64,000 nucleotides of DNA from Corylus avellana (Eukaryota; Streptophyta; Magnoliopsida; Fagales; Betulaceae), in contig NC_081544.1 in NCBI RefSeq assembly GCF_901000735.1, forward strand, positions 20,907,410 to 20,971,409, written 5' to 3'. The notes under the pieces were generated by a model. It was not told where the DNA came from. It saw only the letters and a list, made by a program, of their open reading frames with translations, and did not search any database. A program made the position numbers and the translations under genes. Positions 22,759-33,682 of the stretch are shown here, one piece after another; within the stretch, counting starts at the first letter, position 1; every line of letters starts with the position of its first letter.

Positions 22759-22918
22759 GCGTTCTTATGGTATTTTCTTAGTATTATTCTAATATGATGT
22801 GGATATTATTTTTTTTTAAATTAAAAAAGAAACTTTTCTTATTTCTCTCCCTTTGTTTTTAAAAAATATATTCACGTAGAGTTAAGAGAATACTAAGAGA
22901 ACACCATAAAAACATCTA
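22759..22918. mobile_element. Small fold-back MITE
   Basis: The left arm (GTTCTTATGGTATTTTCTTA, then GTATTATTCT) is inverted at the right end (AGAGAATACTAAGAGAACAC, then CATAAAAACATC). It is about 160 bp and non-coding. Confidence 0.5.
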
Positions 22919-23762
22919 GACATTCTTTTCTTTTTCTTTTTAAATTTTTTTTTATATCATCTTACAAATTAAGTATTAAATTGTGGACTTATGTAAACCT
23001 TACATAAATCAATAATAGATCTCATAAATCTAATGGTTAATCTATTAAATTTATAAAAAAATATAAAAAAATATGAGCCAATTATTGACATAAATCATTT
23101 CTTTCTTTATCTTTCGCAAAATTGCCTATCAATAAGTTGAACGAAAAGATATGGACAAACAATATAATAATTGCTTCGCAGCACACATTAAAATAAATAA
23201 ATAAATAAAAGTTGTTTTGCACGTGATAATGTGGTCCCACCTTTGTCACGTTTGAGAGAGAATTGTGGTTTGTGTTCGAATTGATTTGGGAACTCTTGAT
23301 TCCTTGAACTAGTGGAGCTTGTAAAAATAGATAAAATCTAACAAAATAAAAAAGAATGCATATTATTATTATTGACTTTTTTTATTTTTTATTTTTATGA
23401 TATTAAATAAAATACTTTTTTTTTTTTTATTGAACTTGTGCATCTCACGGGTACGCGTGATCATATTACGTACGCCAGCGTGAGTATACAGTGTCTCATT
23501 CTGGTATAAACAGTAACTAAAATAATATTAAAATAATGGTGGAACAATAACTTTTTGTTATTGTTCACAGCGTGCGTGAGGCACAGTGCGTGCATAAGAT
23601 CACCACGGTATTATTCTAGTTTAAAAGGGTACAAAAGTGAGAATGAGGTATTTTAAATTAAATGGGTTACGTATAAAAGTGGTAATGTATCACGATATGA
23701 AGTATTTTTTTTTTTTTTAATTTTAATTTTTTAAATATAGGATCAAAACATCCTCATTTTGT
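22919..23762. other. Intergenic, AT-rich
   Basis: No gene or clear element. There are several A and T tracts. Confidence 0.35.
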
Positions 23763-23895
23763 CTTTAAGGGGTAACTTAATTGGTTGGGGACCACGCTTT
23801 ATGATGCAGAGGTCACTAGATTGAATCTCCCCTCCCTCTCTTAAAGATTATGCAGATAAAGTTATTAAATCACATGAAAATATTTTTTTTTAAAA
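23763..23895 (+). mobile_element. Old SINE copy related to the one at 5938
   Basis: GGGGTAACTTAATTGGTTGG (A-box region) and GAGGTCACTAGATTGAATCT (B-box region) align with the SINE at 5938-6048 (TAACTCAATCGGTTGGG and GGTCACTAGTTCGAATC) in the opposite orientation. It ends in a T-run at 23882-23890. No target duplication was found. Confidence 0.55.
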
Positions 23896-23928
23896 AAGAA
23901 GAAGAAGAAGAAGAAGAAGAAGAAGAAA
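23896..23928. repeat. (GAA)n microsatellite
   Basis: About ten copies of AGA/GAA in perfect array in the distal promoter of the isomerase gene, immediately after the SINE tail. Confidence 0.9.
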
Positions 23929-24142
23929 GTAAATAAGAGAAAAATAAGAAAATATTTTAACAATGAAATAAACCCCAGGGGCCACGGCATCTGTTCCTAG
24001 CTTGGAGGCATCTCTTTCCCCCACCGCGCCAAATACGCCAGATTTCAGCGCTTTCCTGCCTCCCTTCGTCACTCGGGTGCAATATATATTGAAACCCTTT
24101 TCCCCCGATTTTCTTCACCATCTTCCCCACCTCTCCTTTTGA

Positions 24143-24151
24143 TTTATAAAG
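24143..24151 (+). promoter_or_regulatory. TATA box of the isomerase gene
   Basis: GATTTATAAAGGC lies about 320 bases before the start codon. It is followed by a pyrimidine-rich leader with a (CT)n tract at 24203-24230, a usual feature of plant leaders. Confidence 0.55.
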
Positions 24152-24202
24152 GCAGCCAAACAAGCCCTAGGTGTGTGCGCCTCCTCCTCACTTAACCCTA
24201 TC

Positions 24203-24203
24203 G

Positions 24204-24230
<27 letters not shown>
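24203..24230. repeat. (CT)n microsatellite in the 5' leader
   Basis: About 14 CT units, placed about 55 bases after the predicted TATA box and therefore probably transcribed. Confidence 0.85.
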
Positions 24231-24236
<6 letters not shown>

Positions 24237-24472
24237 ACTTCTTATTCGTCTTCGTCGTTATTCTCATCACCACACGTTCCAAGGATAACCCATACCTTAC
24301 TTTTTTGTATTTTTTTCCTATCGAACATTTCCAACCCATTCAAGTTTCTGGGTTTCCTATATAGAAGAGAACAATGAAAGCATTCTTTGGACTTGAATAG
24401 CCTAAAATCCCAATCCCAATCCCAGATTTTGTTTTGTTTTGTTTTTTTTTTTTTTTCTTTCTTTGGGTAAAG

Positions 24473-25300
24473 ATGTTCAAGGGAATGGCTATTCCTTATC
24501 CCCATTTTGTTGGGTCAGAGAAATCTCCAATGGAGACAGGGATTCTGGTGCCTTCCTCGTCATCTCCTGCCTCTCTGTCTCCGGTCATTCTGACCCAGGA
24601 CGAGCTCAAGAAGATCGCCGCCTACAAGGCAGTCGAGTACGTCGAGTCCGGCATGGTGCTCGGCCTCGGTACCGGTTCCACGGCAAAGCACGCCGTGGAC
24701 CGCATCGGCGAGCTTCTGCGCCAGGGCAAGCTCCACAACATTGTCGGCATCCCCACCTCCACAAAGACCCACGAGCAGGCCCTCTCCCTCGGCATCCCTC
24801 TCACCGATCTCGACGCCCACCCCGTTGTCGACCTCGCCATCGATGGAGCGGACGAGGTCGACCCCTTCCTCAACCTCGTCAAGGGCCGAGGTGGGTCGCT
24901 CCTGCGAGAGAAGATGGTCGAGAGCTCTTGCCGGAAGTTCGTCGTCATTGTGGACGAGTCAAAGCTCGTCAAGCATCTGGGTGGTAGTGGGCTCGCCATG
25001 CCTGTCGAGATCGTGCCCTTTTGTTGGAAGTTCACGGCGCAGAGGCTGCAGGCTCTGTTTAAAGACTCTGGCTGCGTTGCGAAGCTCAGGACTTGCGGTG
25101 AAAACGGCGAACCCTCTGTGACGGATAACAGGAATTACGTTGTGGACTTGTATTTCAGTAAGGATATCGGGGATTTAAAGGCTGCGAGCGATGAGATTTT
25201 GCGGCTCGCTGGTGTTGTGGAGCACGGCATGTTTCTTGACATGGCGACCACGGTGATTGTGGCGGGGGAGCTCGGTATCACGGTGAAGAATAAGTTATAA
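24473..25300 (+). CDS. RPI: Ribose-5-phosphate isomerase A
   Basis: This intronless 275-residue protein interconverts ribose 5-phosphate and ribulose 5-phosphate in the pentose phosphate pathway and nucleotide supply. The RpiA fold is complete. GLGTGSTA (64-71) binds phosphate, and the active-site block is IDGADEVD with Asp124 and Asp127. KGRGG with Lys137 and REK with Glu146 follow, then VEIVPFCWKF and the C-terminal GVVEHGMFLDMATTVIVAGE. The short Ser/Pro-rich N-terminus (1-38) is not a convincing transit peptide, which fits the cytosolic RPI group (Arabidopsis RSW10/RPI1, At1g71100, 267 aa by memory). The next ATG (24485) would give 271 residues, and I cannot choose strictly between them. 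The first half is GC-rich at third positions, unlike the AT-rich surroundings. The shadow ORFs on both strands at 24439-25121 follow from this. Confidence 0.95.
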   Translation: MFKGMAIPYPHFVGSEKSPMETGILVPSSSSPASLSPVILTQDELKKIAAYKAVEYVESGMVLGLGTGSTAKHAVDRIGELLRQGKLHNIVGIPTSTKTHEQALSLGIPLTDLDAHPVVDLAIDGADEVDPFLNLVKGRGGSLLREKMVESSCRKFVVIVDESKLVKHLGGSGLAMPVEIVPFCWKFTAQRLQALFKDSGCVAKLRTCGENGEPSVTDNRNYVVDLYFSKDIGDLKAASDEILRLAGVVEHGMFLDMATTVIVAGELGITVKNKL

Positions 25301-28300
25301 TTGATTTTTATGATTATTATCTAACAATTTTATATCTAGGAGTATTGGAATTTTTGGTTTTGTCGCGAAATTGGGGGAAAAGAAGGTTATTTGGGGATTA
25401 TTCTAATGGGGGAAAAGGTGTTGGTTGCTAGAGTCATTGATTTGTTAAAATTGGTGGGGAGGGTCTCCTCAAGTTTTGTTATTGTTTTCAGATAACAGAT
25501 TAGCAACAAAGAATTAGGAGCTCTGGATTTTGGCCACAGGCCTTTCGAATGTTCACTGTAACTCTCTTCTTAGAAATGAAATTCAGCTTCATTATCATAT
25601 TTGATTTTAGTGAAACAGTTCTAAATTGATGCAATGATTGGTGCAAGCTTTTCTGCTTTGAATATAAGGCTTTTAGTTCTTCTTCGATATTTGTATTGCA
25701 TAGTTGTTATTCGACAATTGTGAACAGCTACTCATGTTCTGCCTGGTGTCTTTATTCTGTATTTGGAACTTAGCAGAATTGGCGTTAATGTATGAGTTCT
25801 GAATGGGTGCGTGTCATTATCATCAAAGTGAGTTTCATTTGAAATCTGGCTTGGGCAAAATTCTTGACATCATGAAACACATGATGTATATTTCACTCGT
25901 AAGTCTGGTAAATCTGGGTGCGTTCTGATCAAAGGAACAGAAGAATCTGCATATATATTTTTTGGGTGTGGGCCCTGATGGGTGGGGGGAGAGGCATACT
26001 GCTCTATTTACTGTACACTAAGCTTTAGTCTAACATTTCAGTTCACCTCTTTTAGCAAATTATTATGCTTTATACTGAGAAGGATTCAGATCCCCATCAT
26101 TCCCCCTCCCCTCCAAAGAGGAGGCCGGGGGTAATAATAGGGATCCCCCAATTGCACAGGATCCCTGCCTGACCGAGAAAAGGGAGAAGGTTACACCTCA
26201 AGTGTTCTGAAGAGACACACTTGAGTAGCCTTCGTGAGCTGAGGACACTGCTACTTTCATCCATGCTGTATCTAACTCATATTAGTGGCTTTACTGAGCT
26301 TAGGGATATGCTGGTTTGTCATTTGATTTGTAGATTCTCATGGAGTGTGAAATTTCCATAGGATTTGTCATTTGGTATTATCTATTTCTATGTTTATTTT
26401 TGCTTATAACAGCACAGAACCTTGCTCTGGGACACTCTGGTTTTTGAGACTGCAGCTGTCTGTTTTACTTGATTCTGCTCAAAATATTGAGTATTAGACC
26501 GCTGTGGATGTTAGTATCAGATATGGTCACAGACTCACAAGGTTCCAGAGCCTTACTTTGTCAACTAAGCTTCGATGTAATGCTCAGCCAATGAGGATTT
26601 TCTTGCAATGACTGCTTATCGTCAGAAAACATCCAGCGATTCGTGGTGTTTCCTAAAGCGAAACTAGCTGAAATGAGCTGAGTTGAACCTTTTCTCCCAT
26701 GGGTTTGTATAAGTGCTATGCATGAAGGGATTTGGTCCAACCTCAAGAGAGCAGGATTGATATGCTCACGGATTTTGCATACGAGTCTGCATCAACATTG
26801 AACTAAGCGTCTTGACAAGATTCTAGGCTTCTGGTTGTCGCTTGGGAAGCAAGGTGATTGCACAGCCAATTGGTGAAGCTGTTGTTTAAGCTGTTAAAGT
26901 GACAAACAGAAGTAGCCACTATTCTATTGCATTCTGAGATGTGTGCATCCTTTGAGTGTAGATTGCTTAGTTAACAAGAGTGTAGTTAGAAATAGAAGTG
27001 GTCAACCCTTTCTATTCCTGTGCATAGATATGACTATATTTTACCCTTCTTTCTTTTTCTTTAATTTTTTTTTTTTTTTGAATGAATTGTTGATAAATTT
27101 ACCAAAAACTGTCATCTTTTGTATACTCCATGCTTCTATTTTGTATATCATTGCAATATATTGAGACTTTTTGAGTACCCAATTTTGTGGCAGACAAGCT
27201 CCTCACATGCAACAGAAAGTGTTCAAGAATGAATGCACTTGCTTAGAAGAAATTTATTTGAACCTGGTAATCAATCTTTCTGTGAAGGAATTTTCATGTG
27301 TATTATATGTTTCATATATTTTATTTATTTTTTCTAAGATTACATTTGGATGATGCTTCTGTTGCAGCATGCTATCACAGGCGTGTTGATGGTGGTAGTG
27401 TTTGCGGATAACAGGTTGGCATTGGCTCAACACTTTCAACATGTGGAAGATGGTGCCGTGGTTGTCTTGGATTTGTAAGCCAATGTGCGGGGCATAGCAG
27501 AGAGTGAGTGATATCATGTTGTGTCGTGTGGTGCAACTTTACGCGAGCACAGTTAGAAACAAGGCAGTAGAGAGTTGTACGAGACTCGAGTACAAGGGGC
27601 TTGCAGGCAAGGCTTAAAGCGTATGGGCAAAACTTTGATTGCTCTGGACGGGTGTCTTGCCTGTGCATTCTTGCAGGCCAAGTGGCAACCTATGGTGGAT
27701 TTGAGAGATGGCTTTCTGTGTTTGTTTGGGTGGCAAAACCATCCAAAAGGGTATCACCCGCGATTAGGGGTTACGAGTTGGAAATGAGCAAACCACGGCT
27801 CAATTAACAAAACTCAATAACAAAACTTGTTGATACCCATTGAACACCTTCAAGGGGACATCCAAACCAAAACTACTTAAACAAAACCCTACAAATTGAT
27901 ATAATTTTTGCTATCAAACCTTAATGGGTAAGACAAAAGTGTAAAGAGAAGCTTGGTTTGTTATCTCTTTTGCTCCCAATCACTGGAACTTCTCCATCCT
28001 CCAAGTTGTACGTCATTCACTGAGTTCGGTTCTCTCCTGGTGGTTCTCTCTCCTCTGCATCTTGATCTCTCTCTCTGCTTCGTGTGTGTCAACAAGCATG
28101 AAGGGGAAGAGAACTTCTGCCATTTCAGGTTGAAGAGGAGAGGGATGCGAGAATTGAGAACAGAGGGCTCAGCCCTTACGGTTAAACGACCCAACATGAT
28201 CTACAACCACAGACGTCGTTGTGGATAAGATTTCTTTTTAAAACCCTTAACTTTTTTAAATCGCATTATTATTATTTATTTCTTTCCCAATTGTTATTTA

Positions 28301-28325
28301 ACACCTCCTATTTATTTTAACAACT
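25301..28325. other. RPI 3' flank and long intergenic region
   Basis: The first 270 bases probably hold the 3'UTR, with AATGAAAT-type polyadenylation signal near 25575. The rest is unusually mixed in composition (less AT-rich than other spacers). It has ORFs of 60-97 codons at 26943-28228 that show no recognisable family and no splice logic. A GC-rich near-palindrome at about 26095-26150 (GATCCCCATCATTCCCCC against GGGGGTAATAATAGGGATCC) may be a small fold-back element. Confidence 0.35.
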
Positions 28326-28349
28326 TATCCTTATAATTAATTATTTGTT

Positions 28350-28456
28350 ACTCAACACACACACACACTTACTTATAAGAGCCTGCTTATGAGCCTAACC
28401 GAGTTTGTGTCGTTTGATATTCGAGGTTGCTTATGAGCCTAACCAAGTTTGTACTG

Positions 28457-28493
<37 letters not shown>

Positions 28494-28638
28494 ATAAGAG
28501 TATGCTTACGAGCCTAACTGAGTTTAGTCGAGTTTGTATCGTTTAATATTCAAGCAAAGATTTGTATTTATGAACGGCTCATTTAATAATCAAGTTGAGC
28601 TTATACGAGCCGATCTTGAGTTTGTTCGCTCGCAAGTA

Positions 28639-28678
<40 letters not shown>

Positions 28679-29010
28679 ATAAGAGCCTGCTTACGAGCCT
28701 AACCGAGTTGAGCCGAGTTTGTATCGTTTGATATTCGAGCAAAGATTTGTGTTTATGAACGGCTCATTTAATAATCAAGTTGAGCTTATATGAGCCGATC
28801 TTGAGTTCGCTTGCGAGTGAGTATCGTACACACACACACACACACACACACTTATAAGAGCCTGCTTACGAGTCTAATCGAGTTGAGCCGAGTTTGTATC
28901 GTTTGATATTCGAGCAAATATTTATATTTATGAACGGCTCATTTAATAATCGAGTTGAGCTTATACGAGTCGATTTCGAGTTCGCTTGCGAGTGGCTTCG
29001 CCCGCTTACA
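28350..29010. repeat. Tandem array of about 183-bp units with embedded CA microsatellites
   Basis: Three complete units and one shorter one each begin with (CA)n at about 28356, 28460, 28642 and 28827. Each continues with CTTATAAGAGCCTGCTTACG, GAGTTTGTATCGTTTGATAT, TATGAACGGCTCATTTAATA and GAGTTGAGCTTATACGAG. Spacing between CA starts is 182-185 bases. The units carry matching ORF fragments (28534-28731 and 28894-29133), which are by-products of the repeat. The microsatellite sits at the unit junctions. Confidence 0.85.
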
Positions 29011-30566
29011 CCCCTACCCTCGATGGCACATCAGGCAGCTTGGGGGTGGTCAATAAACACTCAAAACCATCTTTCAATTTTTTTATTTTATTTTTTTATT
29101 TTCCTTCTTAATTGCATTTTTGTCATAATGTGAACCATTCGTTTTTAATGAATGGTCCATAAAAATTCTAATGTACCTGGTGCTGGTGTCTTGGTGATTT
29201 TTATATGAAAATATAAAAAATATATTTTGATTTTTGTATAAGCCAATGCCCAAAAATATTTTTATGAATGACTTACGCTTGCTCATGTATTATTATTGCA
29301 TTGGGGGTGGTAAAGTGACAAAAAATTCAAATAAGATAACAACATAGATGCTAAGCATAATTTTTCCCTTCTTATTATAACATTACCTTAAACTGTAGAT
29401 CTTTATTTTCATTATTATTTGAGATTATGTATTTCATTATAATCCATATTGTCTTATTAGTAGTACGACTTACTAATTTATATACTCGTAATTCTAATTC
29501 TATGTATGAGTATGAGATGATGATCTAAACGTGAAACATTACCAATAGTAATTAATCAGAAAATTCTAACAGAGAGTTTGAATAGATTAATATTAGAGAT
29601 ATATTAAGTTTATCAAATAAAGACATTAATTTTAAAAATATTGGGAAACTTGTCAAAGTGGACACCAAACTAGTAAGTGGATGAATAAATTCTCTTAATT
29701 GCGGGCAGACTGCCACTGAGGCCCAGCCCAAGGTCTCTCCTGCAATAATTACGCCCCACAACAAATTCGAAAAGCATTTAATTTTCTTGAAGAGTAAACA
29801 AAATATCAAACTCTTTACATTTTTCTTTAAATATTATTTTTTCATTCGCTTTTTGTTCTTGGTAAATGAGACAAGGAAAATAAATATATAAGCTTAAAAA
29901 CTTAAATATCTTTCACTTTTTTGTTTTTGATATTTGGAAAGTTTGTTTAATAAAAGTTAAATTTGAAATATAGTAGAAAGCTTATTACATGGCTCTTCTT
30001 CATTTATTTATTTTTATAATTTATTTTTCTTTACATATATTTTGAGATTTTGAAGAGTTCATTAAGAACGTTCTTAATAAAGTCCTTTACTCTAATACCA
30101 ATCGATAGTTCTCAATCAAAAGATATAATATACAATAAAGATAAATTGGTAATCTATATGTAGGGCGAAAATAACCACAATACAAATTGCATAAAAATAT
30201 TTCACCCCTTCTACTAATCTAAAGGAGAAATAATAAAAATTATTTTACATCCTATTTTTTACCCTTCTTCGAATAGTGAATGAGTGAATCTGTCATTAAA
30301 TATGTGTATAATCCATATGAGTCTATGATTTTCAAAAAAAATGACTGAGATAATGATGTGTAACATCTTCTATATATATATATATATTATTAATAGTTAC
30401 TAATAGCCTACTAACCCATTGCTAGCAGTAACCCACTTCTACCGCTAATGCATATTTTTCGACATAAATTCCCTCCATCAGAAGTTGCCAAGAAGTTGCT
30501 CACGGGTTTGACCAATTAACTTGTATTCTTTTCATATGATGCACCATGGCAATGCATCGACTTTTC
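29011..30566. other. Intergenic before the resistance pseudogene
   Basis: No gene supported. A (TA)n run lies at about 30374-30388. The last 100 bases are the likely promoter of the TIR-NBS-LRR gene, with a TATA-like CTATATATTTGAGG at about 30567. Confidence 0.4.
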
Positions 30567-30646
30567 TATATATTTGAGGAGCTATTGCGGTTTTGCAATT
30601 CTCTCTCAATTTTCTCTAGTAACTACTAGCCTTGCAAACTTCGTCC

Positions 30647-30988
30647 ATGGCCTTCCGTGGAGCTTCTTCGTCTTCTTCTTCCTTTTCCTCTTACATATCT
30701 TGGAGAGCTTACAATGTATTCTTGAGTTCTAGAGGCGAAGGTACTCGCAAAAATTTTACTACCCATCTATACACAAATTTGCGTTGAAAGGGAATCAACA
30801 CCTTCATGGATGACAAGCTTAGAAGTGGAGAGGAAATTTCACCAGCACTTCTCGAGGCCATTGAAGAGTCAGAGATTTCAATTATTGTATTCTCTAAAAA
30901 CTACGCATCATCCCGATGGTGCTTAGATGAGCTAATAAAGATCCTCGAGTGAGGGGGCATGTTCTACCGTTGTTTTAAGATGTAGATC
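30647..30988 (+). pseudogene. TIR-NBS-LRR resistance gene: first part of the TIR domain
   Basis: The ATG at 30647 opens a Ser-rich leader. A TIR domain follows with [40 protein letters not shown] and [12 protein letters not shown], which includes the catalytic-glutamate region of plant TIR NADases. It is broken by TGA at 30785 (CGA to TGA within LRRKGI), a one-base deletion near 30951 that exposes a TGA, and TAA at 30976 at a position usually Tyr. The CACTA element then begins at 30989 inside the codon after DVD. Family role: an intracellular immune receptor whose TIR domain makes nucleotide signals after pathogen recognition. This copy is dead. Confidence 0.88.
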
Positions 30989-31004
30989 CACTACAAAAAT
31001 AAAG

Positions 31005-31345
31005 GATTTTTTTTGACGTGGCAAACAGTAAATCATGTTTGCCACGTCAATAATTTTTGACGTGGCTAAAGTTACATGTCAATAAACACTTTATTGACGT
31101 GGCGGATTTCGACACGTCAATAATTATTGACGTGTCGAAATGCCACGTCAATAATTATTGACATGTCATAATACCACACCAATAATTATTGATGTGTTGA
31201 AATGCCAAGTCAATAATTATTGACGTGCCATTATGACACGTCAAAAATTACTGACGTGTGGAAACGCCACGTCAATAATTTATTGACGTGCGAAAAGGTA
31301 TGTCAATAATTATTGACGTGCTATTACTTCACACGTCAATAATTA
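31005..31345. repeat. Left subterminal repeats of the CACTA element
   Basis: About fifteen copies of a TTGACGTGGC / GCCACGTCAATAATTATTGACGTG motif in head-to-head and tail-to-tail pairs. In En/Spm elements such subterminal motifs are the binding sites of the small transposase protein. The transcript of this stretch would fold extensively. Confidence 0.8.
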
Positions 31346-32139
31346 TAATTAGTTTTAATTAATTTCAATCATATTAATTATACAATATGTAGTTAAAAAA
31401 AAAAATTAGGTAGTAAAAATTAATTGGTATACAATATATACGTATAATTATACATGATTCAAAATATTATCATGATTTCTTGAAAAAAATATATGGTGCA
31501 TTTTATCTATAAATCATTCTAATAATATTAATATAATAGCCATATTAATTTTTAAAAAATAAATTACTGAATACATTTAAGACCCGTAAACCCCACATGA
31601 ACCTGGCCAACACAAAATATGTGTTTCTTGTTAATTTCAAGTGCCAAAATAAACATTTCATTTCTTTAATATTTTGGCATGCAGTGTATTAATATCGTAC
31701 TACCATTAATACACTACATGCTAGAATATTAAAGTAATAAAAAGACAAAGAAACAACAAGCAAGCAATTATAAGGAAGGGAGTATCAGTTTCTTGTCGTG
31801 AATTTTGCAGTAGAGAAGAGGATGATCTTGAAGAAGTGCGAGGGTGTCGTAACCGTCATCGAACTTGACCTCCGGTTGTGCACCACTCTAGTTCGGCGAG
31901 TCCTTGACTTATCTCAATTGTTCATTGATCCTATAGTAGAAATGCCTGGAAGCTCGATCTGATTCTCGATGAGTGGATTATTGAGCCATCACGAAAAAAT
32001 AGATTTTATTATTAACAATTTAGAATATTAATTTATTTGTTCTCTAATTAGTCTTAAGTATATTGTATTTATAAAAAATATAAGACAAAAAAAAATTATA
32101 TAAATTATATAAATTAAAAATTTAAAAATTTATCTTTCA
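31346..32139. other. CACTA interior, non-coding
   Basis: AT-rich DNA without a supported ORF. Around 31680-31735 a short inverted repeat (GTGTATTAATATCGTACTAC against ATTAATACACTACATGC) is visible. Confidence 0.4.
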
Positions 32140-32275
32140 ATTATTGACGTGTCTACTTATGACACGCCAATAATTCTTGATGTGTCACATGTGACACATC
32201 AAGAATTTCTTGACGTGCCACATGTAATACGTCAAGAATTTCTTGATGTGTCTTGTGTAGACACGTCAAGAAACT
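32140..32275. repeat. Second, internal array of the CACTA subterminal motif
   Basis: Palindromic pairs such as AATTCTTGATGTGTCACATG / TGACACATCAAGAATTTCTT repeat over about 135 bases. It lies more than 1 kb from the element's end, further in than usual for subterminal repeats. Confidence 0.7.
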
Positions 32276-32279
32276 TCCT

Positions 32280-32616
32280 CGGGAATGCACGAAGCTAGCT
32301 ACCACCCTTTTTTTTTTTCCCTCTTCTCTCTTTCTTTCTTCCCCGCACGCCACAACCCTCCCCTCCGACCCATTTTTTTTCACTGCCGGCCGGTTACTCG
32401 ATCGTTTCTTCATCTCTGTCAATCGACTCACACGCATTCTCTCACCCGCGTTCTCTCTCTCACTAGCTAGCTAGCTCAATACTGGCTAGCCATTCTCTCT
32501 GTCACCCGCTCTCTCTTTCACTGGTTTTCTCTATCACCGGCCATCGCCGCTGCTCCTCCCTCTGGCCATCACGAGCTCTCCTTCCGGCGATTCTTCGGCC
32601 TCTCTTGATCAGGTAT
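32280..32616 (+). promoter_or_regulatory. Probable transposase promoter/5' leader with splice donor
   Basis: A pyrimidine-rich segment with many CTCTCT blocks ends in TTGATCAG|GTATATAT at about 32617, a good donor site. Together with an acceptor near 35290 (TTCTAG before ATGGACAAG), it suggests a non-coding first exon and a long first intron for the transposase. This is inference from motif order. Confidence 0.4.
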
Positions 32617-33039
32617 ATATATAAAATTTACAGTGTATATTATTATATATTAATTGATGTAGTTATTAGCAAATTAATTTTACATGTTAGCTAATTAATT
32701 TATTTGTTTGAGATATATGTTTTGTATTAATTTATGAATTTGTCTAATTAATTTGTATGGTGGAATTGTTATATATGAACATGCATGCATGCAAAATTAC
32801 CTACGTAAATTGTTCGAAATTAGGTGTTTTTTTTTTTTTTTTTTTTTGTGCAGGTTTTTGCATTTAGATTTAGACCTAAATTTTGTGTAGGTTTTGCAAA
32901 TGTACGTTATCAGAACAAAAAGAACAACCAAAAAACAAAAAAACCAAAATAATAATAATAATAACAAATAACAAATGCATATCCATTTTGGACTTTAATT
33001 TTGTTTAGGTTTTGAAAAATTAGAATAAATATATGTGTA

Positions 33040-33660
33040 AATGTTAAAAAACAAAAAAAAAACAAAAAACAAAAGAAAACAAATAACATAGCTAGCTTGA
33101 TTTATTTTATCTAGGGTCCTCATATATAACAAATGCATAAATGTTATAATAAACGAAAAAAAAAATAAAATAAAACAACAACAAATAACATAGGTAGTTG
33201 GATTTATTTTATCTAGGGTCCCCATATATAATAAATGCATAAATGCTACAATAAACGAAAAAAAAAATAAAATAAAACAACAAAAAATAACATAGCTAGC
33301 TGGATTTATTTTATCTAGGATCTCCATATATAACAAATGCATAAATGTTATAATAAACGAAAAAAAAAATAAAAAAAATAAAAAAATAACAACAACAAAT
33401 AACCTACTAGCTAGATCTATTTTATCTAGGGTTCCCATATATAAAAAATGAATTTAGGTCTTACAAATTTAGATTATGTAAATGTCATAAAAAAGGGAAA
33501 AAAAAAAAAAAACAACAACAAACAAATAACTTAGCTAGCTAGCTAGATCTATTTTATCTAGGGTCCTCATGTATAGCAAATGCATTTAAACTTGGATGTT
33601 AATTTTGTTTAGGTTTTGCAAATTTAGATTATGTAAATATTATAATTAAAACCAAATGTA
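33040..33660. repeat. Tandem repeat of about 102-132 bp units in the CACTA intron
   Basis: The block TTTATTTTATCTAGGGTCC followed by CATATATAACAAATGCATAA recurs with CTAGG at 33111, 33213, 33315, 33426 and 33558. Units contain A-rich runs of varying length, which explain the spacing changes. The minus-strand ORF at 32995-33438 is a translation of this repeat. Confidence 0.8.
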
Positions 33661-33682
33661 TGCGTTTATTTGTTAAAAATAA

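Noticed and set aside
24439..25121. Overlapping long ORFs on both strands across the isomerase gene
   Set aside because: These are shadows of a GC-rich coding region. Only the 24473-25300 frame matches a family over its whole length.
26943..28228. Several ORFs of 60-97 codons in the isomerase 3' flank
   Set aside because: No recognisable family, no promoter or splice logic, and mutual overlap.
32995..33438. Minus-strand ORF of 147 codons with repeated hydrophobic units
   Set aside because: It is the translation of the 102-bp tandem repeat with A-tracts. Membrane-like composition comes from T/A richness.
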